In this document: piece by piece, positions 9,552-17,678 of the stretch
Numbering within the stretch: the first letter of the stretch is position 1
How the letters are laid out: every line of letters begins with the position of its first letter
From: Cyanobium usitatum str. Tous
GTDB lineage: Bacteria; Cyanobacteriota; Cyanobacteriia; PCC-6307; Cyanobiaceae
Direction: 5' to 3'
NCBI RefSeq assembly: GCF_963920485.1
Contig: NZ_OY986431.1
Span: 2,108,001 to 2,172,000 of the forward strand
Length of the DNA: 64,000 bases
Notes under the pieces: model-generated
The model's database searches: none
What the model was told of the DNA's origin: nothing
Seen by the model: the letters and a program-made list of their open reading frames with translations, nothing else
Translations under genes and position numbers: made by a program

Positions 9552-10139
9552 GTGCTAGTGATCGCCAGCGGCAACCCCGGCAAAGTCCGAGAGTTCAGCC
9601 ACCTACTCGCCGGACTGGGCCTGGAGATCCGGCCCCAGCCCGAGGGCCTGGAGGTGGAGGAAACCGGCAGCACCTTCGCCGAAAATGCCCGCCTCAAAGC
9701 CACCGCCGTAGCCCGAGCCACAGGCGCCTGGGCCCTCGCCGACGACTCGGGCCTGGCCGTCGAGGCCCTTGGCGGTGCTCCAGGCGTCCACTCGGCCCGC
9801 TATGCCGACACGGACGCCGCCCGGATCGCGCGCCTGCTGAAGGAGCTAGCCACCGCCCAGGCCGCCGACCCCGCCGCCAGCCGTGCGGCCCGGTTCACCG
9901 CCGCCCTGGCGGTGGCGGATCCCAGCGGCACCATCCGCCTGGAGGTGGAGGGGATCTGTCCGGGCACGATCCTCAAGGCACCACGCGGATCCGGTGGCTT
10001 CGGTTACGACCCGGTCTTTCTCGTGGACGAAGCCGGGCAGACCTTCGCGGAGATGGCCAAGGAGGAGAAGGCCCGGCTTGGCCACCGCGGTCGGGCCTTC
10101 GCCCTGCTGGACCCCCAGCTGCGTGCCCTGCTGGGCTGA
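9552..10139 (+). CDS. rdgB: XTP/dITP diphosphatase (RdgB/HAM1)
   Basis: A 195-residue house-cleaning nucleotide pyrophosphatase that removes dITP, XTP and ITP. It has the N-terminal SGNPGK motif (residues 6-11), the ADDSGL motif (about 62-67), PGVHSARYA (about 75-83) and GFGYDPVF (about 148-155), all typical of the family. The GTG start follows the stop of the phosphohexomutase by one base, so the two genes are probably co-transcribed. The 3' end is close to the convergent DM13 gene. Confidence 0.93.
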   Translation: MLVIASGNPGKVREFSHLLAGLGLEIRPQPEGLEVEETGSTFAENARLKATAVARATGAWALADDSGLAVEALGGAPGVHSARYADTDAARIARLLKELATAQAADPAASRAARFTAALAVADPSGTIRLEVEGICPGTILKAPRGSGGFGYDPVFLVDEAGQTFAEMAKEEKARLGHRGRAFALLDPQLRALLG

Positions 10140-10142
10140 CGA

Positions 10143-10646
10143 TCAGCCCTTCAGCGGCGCCCAGGCCATGGTGGCGTTGAACTTCTCGCACCAGATCAGC
10201 ACCGAGCCCTGCTTGCTGAGATCGATCGAGGCGGGAATGGTGTAGCTCTGCCCTCCCATACTGGTTTTCAGCGGCGCCAGGATCGTGTAGCTACCGGGCT
10301 TGAGCGGATAGCCGGGCGGCTTGGTGCTGGCGAGGGGCGTAGTCGAGGCGCTGAAGACGATCTTCAGATCGGGGGCCATATCGCTGGTCTTGAAGTCCTT
10401 GCTGAGCGTCAGCATCTTCTTGCCGCCTTCGCTGTGGATCAAGAAGCCGCCACTCACGGGTTTCTCCGCCATCCGGAAACTTCCCTTGGCCAGCGCACCG
10501 GCCATCCCACCGGCAGCCTCTTTCTGCATGGGGTTGATCATCGGCTTGGACATGGATTCGGCGTGGAGCGCCGCACCCGAGAGCAGGGAGGCACCGACCA
10601 AGGCCAGGGCAGCGGAGCGGGCCAGGGTGGAGGAGAAGGGCTTCAT
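10143..10646 (-). CDS. DM13-domain secreted protein
   Basis: A 167-residue exported protein. The ATG at 10646 is chosen because it gives a signal peptide (MKPFSSTLARS, then a hydrophobic stretch and a cut near ALHAES); the frame extends upstream to 10856 but would run through the promoter region. The mature part fits a DM13 domain: a GSF start, a Gly/Pro-rich KPGSYTI turn, and a single cysteine in LIWCEKFN near the C-terminus. DM13 domains are proposed to carry redox chemistry through that cysteine or a haem-like cofactor; this is a family-level prediction. It is divergent from the ECF sigma factor gene and faces it across an inverted repeat, which suggests it belongs to the sigma factor's regulon. 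Confidence 0.8.
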   Translation of the reverse strand: MKPFSSTLARSAALALVGASLLSGAALHAESMSKPMINPMQKEAAGGMAGALAKGSFRMAEKPVSGGFLIHSEGGKKMLTLSKDFKTSDMAPDLKIVFSASTTPLASTKPPGYPLKPGSYTILAPLKTSMGGQSYTIPASIDLSKQGSVLIWCEKFNATMAWAPLKG

Positions 10647-10735
10647 GACTAACGAGGAGTGGGGGCGTGTGTGGTGCGCAGTGGGAAGGGGTGAACCAAC
10701 CGAGTTGAACCGAACGGGATCGACCTCTGCGTCCA

Positions 10736-10847
10736 GGGATACCGATAGGCCTCGGCATCGGATTGGAACGCCCTCACTCACAACCCATGCAGTCCTGCCG
10801 TCGCCGGGCGTTCCGCCAATCCGATCGGGCTGCCCATCGGTATCCCC
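10736..10847. promoter_or_regulatory. long imperfect inverted repeat with two ECF-like -35 elements
   Basis: The left arm is 10736-10773 and the right arm 10806-10847. Both read, from their outer ends, GGATACCGAT, then a GGC-containing part, then ATCGGATTGG, then GGAACG and CCC. The right arm has three extra bases before GGAACG. GGAAC lies at 10765-10769 on the plus strand and at 10814-10810 on the minus strand. GGAAC is the classical -35 core of many ECF sigma promoters. In this layout one promoter would fire rightward to the sigma/anti-sigma genes and the other leftward to the DM13 gene, across a shared central stretch. The promoter reading is inference; the repeat itself is seen. Confidence 0.6.
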
Positions 10848-10890
10848 ATCAGTCAATGCCCGCCGAGAGTGCCTGAACGGCCATCACCCT

Positions 10891-11475
10891 GTGGACTTTC
10901 CTGCCCAACAACCGGATGCCGCTGCCGCCAGGCCGCTGCTGCAGGGATTCGCGTCCGATCAGCCGAGCCCCACCGATCTCGGTGCTCTCTACGACTCATA
11001 CGGCGGGCCCGTCTACCGCCTGGCGCTGCGGCTATGCCGCTCGAACCAGGAGGCGGAAGACCTCTGCCACGACGTCTTTCTGCGGTACTGGAAGCAGGAC
11101 CGCTACGAGCCCTCCCGCGGGCCGGTGCTGGCCTACCTGCTGCTGCTGACCCGCTCGATGGCGATCAACCGCCTCAATCAGCGGAGCAATCGCTGGCAGC
11201 TGGTGCAACGCTGGTCGGAGCAGCTGTTCCCGCAGGCCGTGCGCAGCCCCCAGGAGTCCGCCGAGGCGGATGACCTCAGCCAGCGGGTGCGCCATGCCCT
11301 GGAGACGATTCCCGCCAATCAGCGGCAGGTGTTGGAGCTGGCTTACTACGAAGGGCTAAGCCAGTCTGCGATCGGACAGCGGCTAAACCTGCCGCTGGGC
11401 ACCGTCAAGACCCGTTCCCGCCAGGGCCTGATCCGCCTGCGGGAGTTGCTGATCGATTTCCGGAGCACACCATGA
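10891..11475 (+). CDS. ECF-type RNA polymerase sigma factor
   Basis: A sigma-70 family protein of about 194 residues. Region 2 spans about residues 30-95, with the core-binding segment AEDLCHDVFLRYW. Region 4 spans about 135-187 and includes IPANQRQVLELAYYEGLS and the helix-turn-helix LPLGTVKTRSRQGLIRLR. Regions 1 and 3 are absent, as in ECF sigma factors, and it looks closest to the SigK/SigG-like group. The frame is open to 10321, but the upstream part runs antisense through the DM13 gene. The GTG at 10891 is the best start that keeps the full region 2, without a strong ribosome site. The stop overlaps the anti-sigma start by four bases. The inverted repeat upstream suggests autoregulation. 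Confidence 0.88.
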   Translation: MDFPAQQPDAAAARPLLQGFASDQPSPTDLGALYDSYGGPVYRLALRLCRSNQEAEDLCHDVFLRYWKQDRYEPSRGPVLAYLLLLTRSMAINRLNQRSNRWQLVQRWSEQLFPQAVRSPQESAEADDLSQRVRHALETIPANQRQVLELAYYEGLSQSAIGQRLNLPLGTVKTRSRQGLIRLRELLIDFRSTP

Positions 11476-12173
11476 CACCGCAAGACGCCATCGATGCCCT
11501 GCTGGCCGGCCATGCCCTGGGAGATCTGGACGAAGAGGAACGGCAGCAGCTGACGCTTCTGCTGCAGCAACACCCGGAGCTGCGCCAGCGGCTGGAGGAA
11601 TTCCGCACCACGCTCGAACTGCTGCCCCTGGCCCTGCCGGAGACAGAGCCGGCACCAGAGGGGGTGCGCCACCGCCTGCTGCGCCTACCCATGCAACCCC
11701 AGGTCAGTCGCCGTGTTGCAGCGCCTTCCTGGCTGGTGCCTGGCCTGCTCTCCCTGGGGCTGCTGATCCTCGGCATGGAGCTGCAGCAGACACGCAAGCA
11801 GCTGGCGCAATTGCAGTTGAGGGTGGCTCCGGAACCCACTCTGACGCCGGCTAGCCGGCGCCTGCCCCTGCGGGCGATGCCTGGGAACGGCCAGGGGTTC
11901 GGCGAGGTACTCGTGACCGGCAACCCCACCAACAACATCCTGATGCTCAATGCTCTGCCGCCGCCGCCGCCGAAACACGTCTATCGGCTCTGGGCAAACG
12001 TGAACGGCCGGCCGGTGGGCTGCGTCTCCTTCAAACCCACCGCCCAGGGCCATGTAGCCATGCTGATCCCCCCTTTCCCCACCAGCCAGGCCAGCAGCCT
12101 CAGCGTCAGTGTGGAAGCAGACCCCCTCGGCGCAGCACCCACTGGCCCGCGGGTGTTGACCAGCACTATTTGA
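11472..12173 (+). CDS. membrane anti-sigma factor (RskA-like)
   Basis: A 233-residue partner of the ECF sigma factor, with its ATG overlapping the sigma stop. The N-terminal 1-75 region begins like the sigma-binding domain of RskA-type anti-sigma factors (AGHALGDLDEEE at about 12-23) and lacks a ZAS zinc motif. One transmembrane helix follows (about 85-104), then a short coiled stretch (QQTRKQLAQLQLR). A C-terminal extracytoplasmic domain has the RskA-C pattern GEVLVTG...ILMLNALPPPP...YRLWANVNGRPV. It would hold the sigma factor at the membrane until a periplasmic signal triggers release. The signal is unknown. Confidence 0.85.
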   Translation: MTPQDAIDALLAGHALGDLDEEERQQLTLLLQQHPELRQRLEEFRTTLELLPLALPETEPAPEGVRHRLLRLPMQPQVSRRVAAPSWLVPGLLSLGLLILGMELQQTRKQLAQLQLRVAPEPTLTPASRRLPLRAMPGNGQGFGEVLVTGNPTNNILMLNALPPPPPKHVYRLWANVNGRPVGCVSFKPTAQGHVAMLIPPFPTSQASSLSVSVEADPLGAAPTGPRVLTSTI

Positions 12174-12253
12174 GCCTCTCCATGGTGAATGAGGCGTGCT
12201 TGCCGTCCACCGGCACCGATGGCCTCAACGGCGAGATCGGCCACAGGGGCTGA

Positions 12254-13759
12254 TCAGGCAGTCGCAGACCAACTGCCGTGCAGCCCATAGGGAATGGCGA
12301 GGGGAAGCTCGAGCACGGCTTTCTCTGTCATATCGGCAGCGTTGAGGATCACCAGATCCGTGGCGCAGCGAGCCCCGTTCCAAACCGGCACCAACACCCA
12401 GCCCCTATCTTCGGCAGAGCTGTCTTCGGCCGGCACCATCACCGGTTCGGTGACAAAACCGCGGGGGGCCGCACTCCAAACCAGGCGTTCGCCGGTTTGC
12501 AAGTCGAGCTTCTCAATCGCCTGGAGCGGATCATTACCCCGCTCCCGCTCCGCCACCGCCATCCAGGCGAAGCGGGCGTTTAGGCCCTGCTTTGCCGGAT
12601 TAACCATGGCGAACTCACAGCAGCGCTGCTCCAGCCACTCGCTCTTAACCGTGCCGCTGCGGGGATCTATCCGGCAACGGCGCAACTGCCCCTCAGGTAT
12701 GGAGTCGAAATCAATTTCGCGGTAGTCAACCTCGGGGCCTATGGAAGGAAAATCGTCGTAGTAGATCGAATCCACCACCACCTCGCCGGTGGCCGGATCC
12801 TCAAATGCATTGAGGTGGTGGAACACAAAGCCTTCAGGAGCAGGTAGCAGCAGCGGCCGGGCGCCAGCGTGGTGACCCGGCTGGCGGGGCACCAACCAAA
12901 ACTGGCCGGCTTCGCCGGGCTTGGAAGCCAGGCATTGGGCCGCCCCCTTCTGGCCAAGCACAAACGGCAGGGGGTTAAACGCCACAGCGTTCTGCAGAAA
13001 CACAGCCCAGCTGGGTGTAATCGCGAAATCGTGCAGGAAGGCAAATCCCTTGAAGCTGTGGCGGCTGTCAGCCACCAGATCACCGGCGCGCACACCATCT
13101 GGCTGGTCTGCGCTGGCAAATTCCATCAGGCGAATGGTGCTGGTGGGGCCCGCCTTGACGCCGAAGGTGACCATGCGGGGCTCGCCGTGGTGACCAGGAT
13201 CGAAGCGAGGGTGGGCGCTGAAAGCTTCGCCTGGCTTGAGCAGACCCTCCAGCCGCGAGAGCCCCCTGGTCTCGAGGGTGCGGGGATCAAGGGCGTGGGG
13301 CTCGGCCGCTTCCCAAAGCGCCAGCAGCTGGTCACCCAACTGCACCGCATGGGTGTTGGCGATGTTCTTGAGGCGCAGATCAAAAGCATTGGCGAGTGGC
13401 CCGCCAGGCTTCTGGGTGCCGAAGACCCCCCGATAAACGAAGCGACCGGCCTGCTCCTCTGCCAGCCAGCCCTCGGTGCGCACAAAGCGGTTGGTGAGTC
13501 GGGCTTGGCCCCCTTCAAACCGGAAGGCACTGATCATGCCGTCACCATCAAATGGGTGATGAACCCACTGGCCACCACGCTCGAGCCGGCCTGGCCCGTT
13601 GCGGAACAAAGTGCCCTTGAGCTCAGCCGGAATCGTGCCGCGCACGGGCTCCAAGGGAACGTCGCTTAGTTCAACACCGACGTTGCGAAAGGCGCTGGAC
13701 CAATCGTGGCGCTCATAGGCAGGCTGAAAACCGGTGGGCTGAGAGGCGGTAGCTGTCAT
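12254..13759 (-). CDS. carotenoid oxygenase (apocarotenoid-forming type)
   Basis: A 501-residue member of the carotenoid cleavage dioxygenase family, which uses non-haem Fe(II) bound by four histidines to cleave carotenoids or apocarotenoids oxidatively. Candidate iron ligands lie in the segments HPRFDP, FLHDFAITP, FHHLNAFED and the C-terminal YGLHGSW. The N-terminal PVRGTIPAELKGTLFRNGPGR is typical of the family. Length matches cyanobacterial apocarotenoid-15,15'-oxygenase and Diox-type enzymes; the substrate is not decidable here. Its ATG overlaps the stop of the msbA-like gene by four bases, so it is the last gene of the lipid A/LPS operon, an unexpected neighbour. Confidence 0.9.
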   Translation of the reverse strand: MTATASQPTGFQPAYERHDWSSAFRNVGVELSDVPLEPVRGTIPAELKGTLFRNGPGRLERGGQWVHHPFDGDGMISAFRFEGGQARLTNRFVRTEGWLAEEQAGRFVYRGVFGTQKPGGPLANAFDLRLKNIANTHAVQLGDQLLALWEAAEPHALDPRTLETRGLSRLEGLLKPGEAFSAHPRFDPGHHGEPRMVTFGVKAGPTSTIRLMEFASADQPDGVRAGDLVADSRHSFKGFAFLHDFAITPSWAVFLQNAVAFNPLPFVLGQKGAAQCLASKPGEAGQFWLVPRQPGHHAGARPLLLPAPEGFVFHHLNAFEDPATGEVVVDSIYYDDFPSIGPEVDYREIDFDSIPEGQLRRCRIDPRSGTVKSEWLEQRCCEFAMVNPAKQGLNARFAWMAVAERERGNDPLQAIEKLDLQTGERLVWSAAPRGFVTEPVMVPAEDSSAEDRGWVLVPVWNGARCATDLVILNAADMTEKAVLELPLAIPYGLHGSWSATA

Positions 13760-15504
13760 CCTGGCGATCCCGCGTCAGCGTTTGCGAATTGTGTCGAAAA
13801 TAGGTCGGCATAAGGGCCGCCGCGAGCCAGCAGGGTGGCGTGATTTCCCGACTCAACCACTCGCCCGCCCGCAATCACACAAATGCAGTCGGCATTAACC
13901 ACAGTGGAGAGGCGATGGGCCACCACCAAGGTGGTGCGATCAGCCATCAATCGGTCTAGGGCTTCTTGCACCACCTGCTCAGAAGCTGAGTCGAGGGCAG
14001 AGGTGGCCTCGTCAAGAAATAGCAAGGGCGCATCCTTAATTAATGCGCGCGCAATTGCAATCCGCTGACGCTGGCCGCCGGAGAGCATCGTGCCATTTTC
14101 GCCAATAAGGGTGGCATAGCCCTCGGGCAGCTGAATAATAAAATCGTGTGCATTCGCAGCCCGCGCAGCAGCCTCAATTTGGGACGCCGAAGCTGACGCC
14201 AATCCATAGGCAATGTTATTAGCAACAGTGTCGTTAAAAAGGAATGTATTTTGATCAACAACTGAAATCAAGGAGCGCAGCGATGCCAGGGAAAGCTGGC
14301 GAATATCAATGCCATCAATCGATATAACGCCGGAGCTGGGGTCGTAAAAACGGCAGAATAAGTCAATTATGGTAGTTTTGCCGCCACCACTTGATCCAAC
14401 CAAAGCGACGGTGCTACTGCAACTCAACTCTAAAGATAGGTCATCGATGACCAGATCATCGCCATAGGCAAAACAGACATTCCTGGCCACAAGACCTTCA
14501 GAAATGTTGTTTAAGGACTTGGGACTGGAAGCCTCAGGAGGCTCAGGCTTGGTATCAAGAATATTGAATAAATCACTAGCAGCAGAAACACCTTGCTGCA
14601 ATACTGAATTAGATTTAGCAATCCCCTTAAAAGGTGCATAGCACAGGTAGAGAGAAGTCAGGAAGGCAAAGAAATTACCAGTAGTACGCGTACCTGCTAT
14701 TACATTTTCACCGCCGTATACCAAAACCGCACTAAAACCAATCGCGCCTATAACTTCCATTAATGGCTGGTTAGCAAGCTTGGCCCTAGTTGTCTTTAGG
14801 GCGGCCCTTAAAACCGATTGATTCTCTTGGTCAAACCTCGACAACTCATAGGCCTGCATGCCGAAGATCTTGACCACCCGCAAACCGATTACCGACTCTT
14901 GCAGGAATGAAGCCAACTTGGCAAGGCTGAGCTGGCCTTTACTAGAGTGACGCCTAACTTTTTTAGATGAGTTAAGAATCGGCAAAATCGCTAGAGGGAA
15001 AAGAATGAAAGCTATTAACGACAACAGCCAATCTTGATAGAAAGCCACGCAAACCAAAACCAGAAGAGTTAGGGAATCTTTAAATATGGATGAAAAACCA
15101 TCAACAATTCCGCTCTTGACAAGTGATACATCCGTGAGCACTCGAGACACCAGCACGGTGGAGGAGTTGCGATCCACATAGGACTGGGGCAAATCCAATA
15201 TTCGCTCAGCAAGTTGATGGCGCAAGTCAGCCGTGATTGACTGACCAACAGTTTCAGTCAGATAGGCCCCTAAGTATTGGGACACCGCCCTAAGCACTAT
15301 CACAACAAGTATAACTACAGGCGCCAAATACAAGCGACTTCGATCACTCGAGGGCAATATATCGTCAAAAAGGTAGCGAATTACCAACGGCACAAAGCCG
15401 GTAGATGCGCCATACAAAAAATTAAAGAACAGGGCTAGGGAAAAGCCAGGCCACAAATGGCTGCGCCCATAAAAAGCCAGCCGTTGATAAATTTGCGTGC
15501 TCAC
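13756..15504 (-). CDS. msbA: MsbA-like ABC exporter (permease-ATPase fusion)
   Basis: A 582-residue half-transporter. About six transmembrane helices (residues about 20-310) precede an ATPase domain with Walker A GSSGGGKT (about 372-379), signature LSGGQRQR (about 474-481), Walker B LLFLDEATSALD and the switch histidine in VVAHRLS. In the context of lpxK and lpxB its likely cargo is the lipid A core flipped across the inner membrane, as for MsbA; this assignment rests on neighbourhood. It starts with GTG overlapping the lpxB stop (GTGA), and its stop overlaps the carotenoid oxygenase start. By eye it is clearly more AT-rich than genes on either side, which could reflect transfer or replacement. 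Confidence 0.85.
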   Translation of the reverse strand: MSTQIYQRLAFYGRSHLWPGFSLALFFNFLYGASTGFVPLVIRYLFDDILPSSDRSRLYLAPVVILVVIVLRAVSQYLGAYLTETVGQSITADLRHQLAERILDLPQSYVDRNSSTVLVSRVLTDVSLVKSGIVDGFSSIFKDSLTLLVLVCVAFYQDWLLSLIAFILFPLAILPILNSSKKVRRHSSKGQLSLAKLASFLQESVIGLRVVKIFGMQAYELSRFDQENQSVLRAALKTTRAKLANQPLMEVIGAIGFSAVLVYGGENVIAGTRTTGNFFAFLTSLYLCYAPFKGIAKSNSVLQQGVSAASDLFNILDTKPEPPEASSPKSLNNISEGLVARNVCFAYGDDLVIDDLSLELSCSSTVALVGSSGGGKTTIIDLFCRFYDPSSGVISIDGIDIRQLSLASLRSLISVVDQNTFLFNDTVANNIAYGLASASASQIEAAARAANAHDFIIQLPEGYATLIGENGTMLSGGQRQRIAIARALIKDAPLLFLDEATSALDSASEQVVQEALDRLMADRTTLVVAHRLSTVVNADCICVIAGGRVVESGNHATLLARGGPYADLFSTQFANADAGSPG

Positions 15505-16634
15505 TTAAGCAAGCCCACTAATTCATCGGCTGCTCGCCTGGATGCGCCAGGGGGTCCCATGGTTGCCTGCAACTCCTGCACAGATTGATTAAACAAGTCC
15601 CGGTTAGCGTCGAGGCTGCGCAGGGATCTCACAATTTTGTCAGCCGTCACATGCCTCTGAACCAACTCTGGAAATAACTGGCGTCCGAGAATAACATTGG
15701 GCAGACCCATAGAGCGCTGGCCAATTACCAGCCTGGCAATCAAATAGGTAAGCCAGGAGAAGCGATAAAGAATCACATGGGGACAGCCCAGCAAGGCTGC
15801 CTCGAGCGTGGCTGTGCCAGAGGCGATAACGCCAGCATCGGCAGCATGCAGCAGGTTATGGGCGTCGCCATCAACCAGGGGAACCGGCAGCGCCTCTCCA
15901 GCATTCGCCTGCTCCAAATAGGAGCGATCGATGGTGGGCGCCTTAAGTAAGACAACCTGCCAACCATCGAGTTTGAGCTGGTTGGCAGCTTTCAGCATGG
16001 CGGGCAGCAGCATCCGCACCTCTGCCCGGCGACTGCCAGGCATCAGCACAAGCAAAGGCTGCTCTAGGGATAACCCATGGCGAAGCCGCGTCTGCTCGCG
16101 GGAGCAACTGACTTGGAGCTCATCCACTAGCGGGTGGCCCACATAGCGAGCAAAGTCGCGGCCATGGGCATTAAAGATGGGCTCCTCAAATGGGAAAATT
16201 ACGGCCAGGCGCTCAATTAGTCGCTCCATCTTTTTGGCCCTTCCCTGGCCCCAGGCCCATACCTGGGGCGCGATGTAGAAAAACACAGGAATGCCGCGCT
16301 TCTTAGCCTCCTTAGCCACAAACATATTGAAGCCGGGATAGTCAACCAGCACCACCACATCTGGGCGATGGTTATCCATCTGATGCTTCAGCAACTCCAT
16401 CACGCGGTGGTGACGGCGAAGACTGCTGATGATCTCCACCAAGCCAACCGCAGAAAGCACTCGCACGTCGGCCAGGATGTCGATGCCGCAGGCGCGCAGT
16501 TGGTCACCGCCCACCCCTGCTATCTCTACCCCCGGCACTTGGCGCTGCAGCTCGCGCACCAAGAAGCCGCCATGGAGATCTCCCGACGCCTCACCTGCCA
16601 CAAACAAAACCCGCCGCCGTCCCAGATCAGCCAT
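15501..16634 (-). CDS. lpxB: lipid-A-disaccharide synthase
   Basis: Condenses UDP-2,3-diacylglucosamine with lipid X to form the lipid A disaccharide, at the inner membrane. The protein is about 377 residues from the ATG at 16634. This start is chosen over 16658 because it directly precedes the conserved VLFVAGEASGDLHG motif (about residues 8-21) and reduces overlap with lpxK. Other GT19 features are the PQVWAWGQGR segment, LPGSRRAEV and the C-terminal ASGTATLEAAL. It overlaps lpxK by 8 bases and the msbA-like gene by 4, indicating one translationally coupled operon. Confidence 0.95.
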   Translation of the reverse strand: MADLGRRRVLFVAGEASGDLHGGFLVRELQRQVPGVEIAGVGGDQLRACGIDILADVRVLSAVGLVEIISSLRRHHRVMELLKHQMDNHRPDVVVLVDYPGFNMFVAKEAKKRGIPVFFYIAPQVWAWGQGRAKKMERLIERLAVIFPFEEPIFNAHGRDFARYVGHPLVDELQVSCSREQTRLRHGLSLEQPLLVLMPGSRRAEVRMLLPAMLKAANQLKLDGWQVVLLKAPTIDRSYLEQANAGEALPVPLVDGDAHNLLHAADAGVIASGTATLEAALLGCPHVILYRFSWLTYLIARLVIGQRSMGLPNVILGRQLFPELVQRHVTADKIVRSLRSLDANRDLFNQSVQELQATMGPPGASRRAADELVGLLK

Positions 16635-17646
16635 GGAAGCGAACACCCGACAGAGCACAAAGACGCTGATCCAGCCAATTCAGTAAGGGAGCCAGACTGG
16701 CCCTATCCACCTGAAGCGACACCAAGCTCACCTCCTGGCGAAAACGCTGGGGCAGGCGTTGTCCATCCTTGACGGTGGTGACCAACCGTGCGCCATTGGC
16801 GTGGGCCAAATCCAACAAACGCTTCAAGTCTGATTCAGCATAAACGTGGTGATCCGGGAAGGATTCCGTTGCCACCAGCTCGAGTCCGCAGGCCCGCAGA
16901 GCGGAAAAAAACTTCCCTGGTAAGCCAATACCGCAGAAGGCCACCAGAGGCTCCTGCTGGAGCTGGGGTGGCGGCAGCAAACAGAAGCGCACATCAAAGC
17001 GTGGCTTGTGGCTCGGCCAACCCACGGGGATAGGCGGCAACGGCTCAACAGGCTCTGCACCGGTGAACACCAGCCCATCGGCCCGGGCCAATTGATCCAG
17101 GGGCTCGCGTAGCGGGCCCGCCGGAAACACCAGACGGTTGCCCAGTCCGTGCTTTCGATCCAGCAGGGACAGGTCCAAATCACGGCCCAAAGGCCAGTGC
17201 TGCAAACCATCGTCCAGCAAGATCACAGTGGCCCCAGCCGCCACCGCCAACGCCGCGCTCTGGCAGCGGTTCGAGCCCACCCAGGCCACACCCTCCCCGA
17301 GGCTTTGGGCGTACTCCAGGGCCTCATCCCCCACCTCCGCGCAGGAACTAGAAGAAGAAACCTGGCACGGGTTTCGGCGCCGGGTGCCATAGCCCCGCAG
17401 CAGCACCGCCACCCGCCAGCCCCGCTCCTCAAGGCCCTGGGCCAAGGCAATCCCCAGGGGGGTCTTGCCCGTGCCCCCCAGGGTGAGGTTGCCGATCGAA
17501 AGCACCGGCACCGAACAACGCCAGCGGCGGGTACTGCGCCGGTGCAGGGTCACGGCGCAGCCATAAAGCCAGCCCAGTGGCCAGAGCAGCCAGGCCTGCC
17601 AGCCACGGCGGCGCTGATACCAAAAACGCGGCGTAGTTAAGGGCAT
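16627..17646 (-). CDS. lpxK: tetraacyldisaccharide 4'-kinase
   Basis: Phosphorylates the 4' position of the lipid A disaccharide at the cytoplasmic face of the inner membrane. The protein has 339 residues. It has a hydrophobic/amphipathic N-terminus, then the kinase P-loop region SIGNLTLGGTGKTP (about 50-63), the LLRGYG motif, the DDGLQHW motif (about 141-147) and a C-terminal TVKDGQRLP stretch. Its presence implies a phosphorylated lipid A, notable because some marine Synechococcus have been reported to make lipid A lacking phosphate. It sits between waaA and lpxB, about 32 bases after waaA. Confidence 0.93.
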   Translation of the reverse strand: MPLTTPRFWYQRRRGWQAWLLWPLGWLYGCAVTLHRRSTRRWRCSVPVLSIGNLTLGGTGKTPLGIALAQGLEERGWRVAVLLRGYGTRRRNPCQVSSSSSCAEVGDEALEYAQSLGEGVAWVGSNRCQSAALAVAAGATVILLDDGLQHWPLGRDLDLSLLDRKHGLGNRLVFPAGPLREPLDQLARADGLVFTGAEPVEPLPPIPVGWPSHKPRFDVRFCLLPPPQLQQEPLVAFCGIGLPGKFFSALRACGLELVATESFPDHHVYAESDLKRLLDLAHANGARLVTTVKDGQRLPQRFRQEVSLVSLQVDRASLAPLLNWLDQRLCALSGVRFHG

Positions 17647-17678
17647 TAGATCATTGGCATCCCATTAATTAGATCTAA

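Noticed and set aside
10321-10890. N-terminal extension of the ECF sigma factor frame
   Set aside because: It runs antisense through the DM13 gene and through the inverted repeat, and ECF sigma factors do not carry such an extension.
12181-12253. 23-codon plus-strand frame between the anti-sigma and carotenoid oxygenase genes
   Set aside because: Too short and without any supporting motif or ribosome site.
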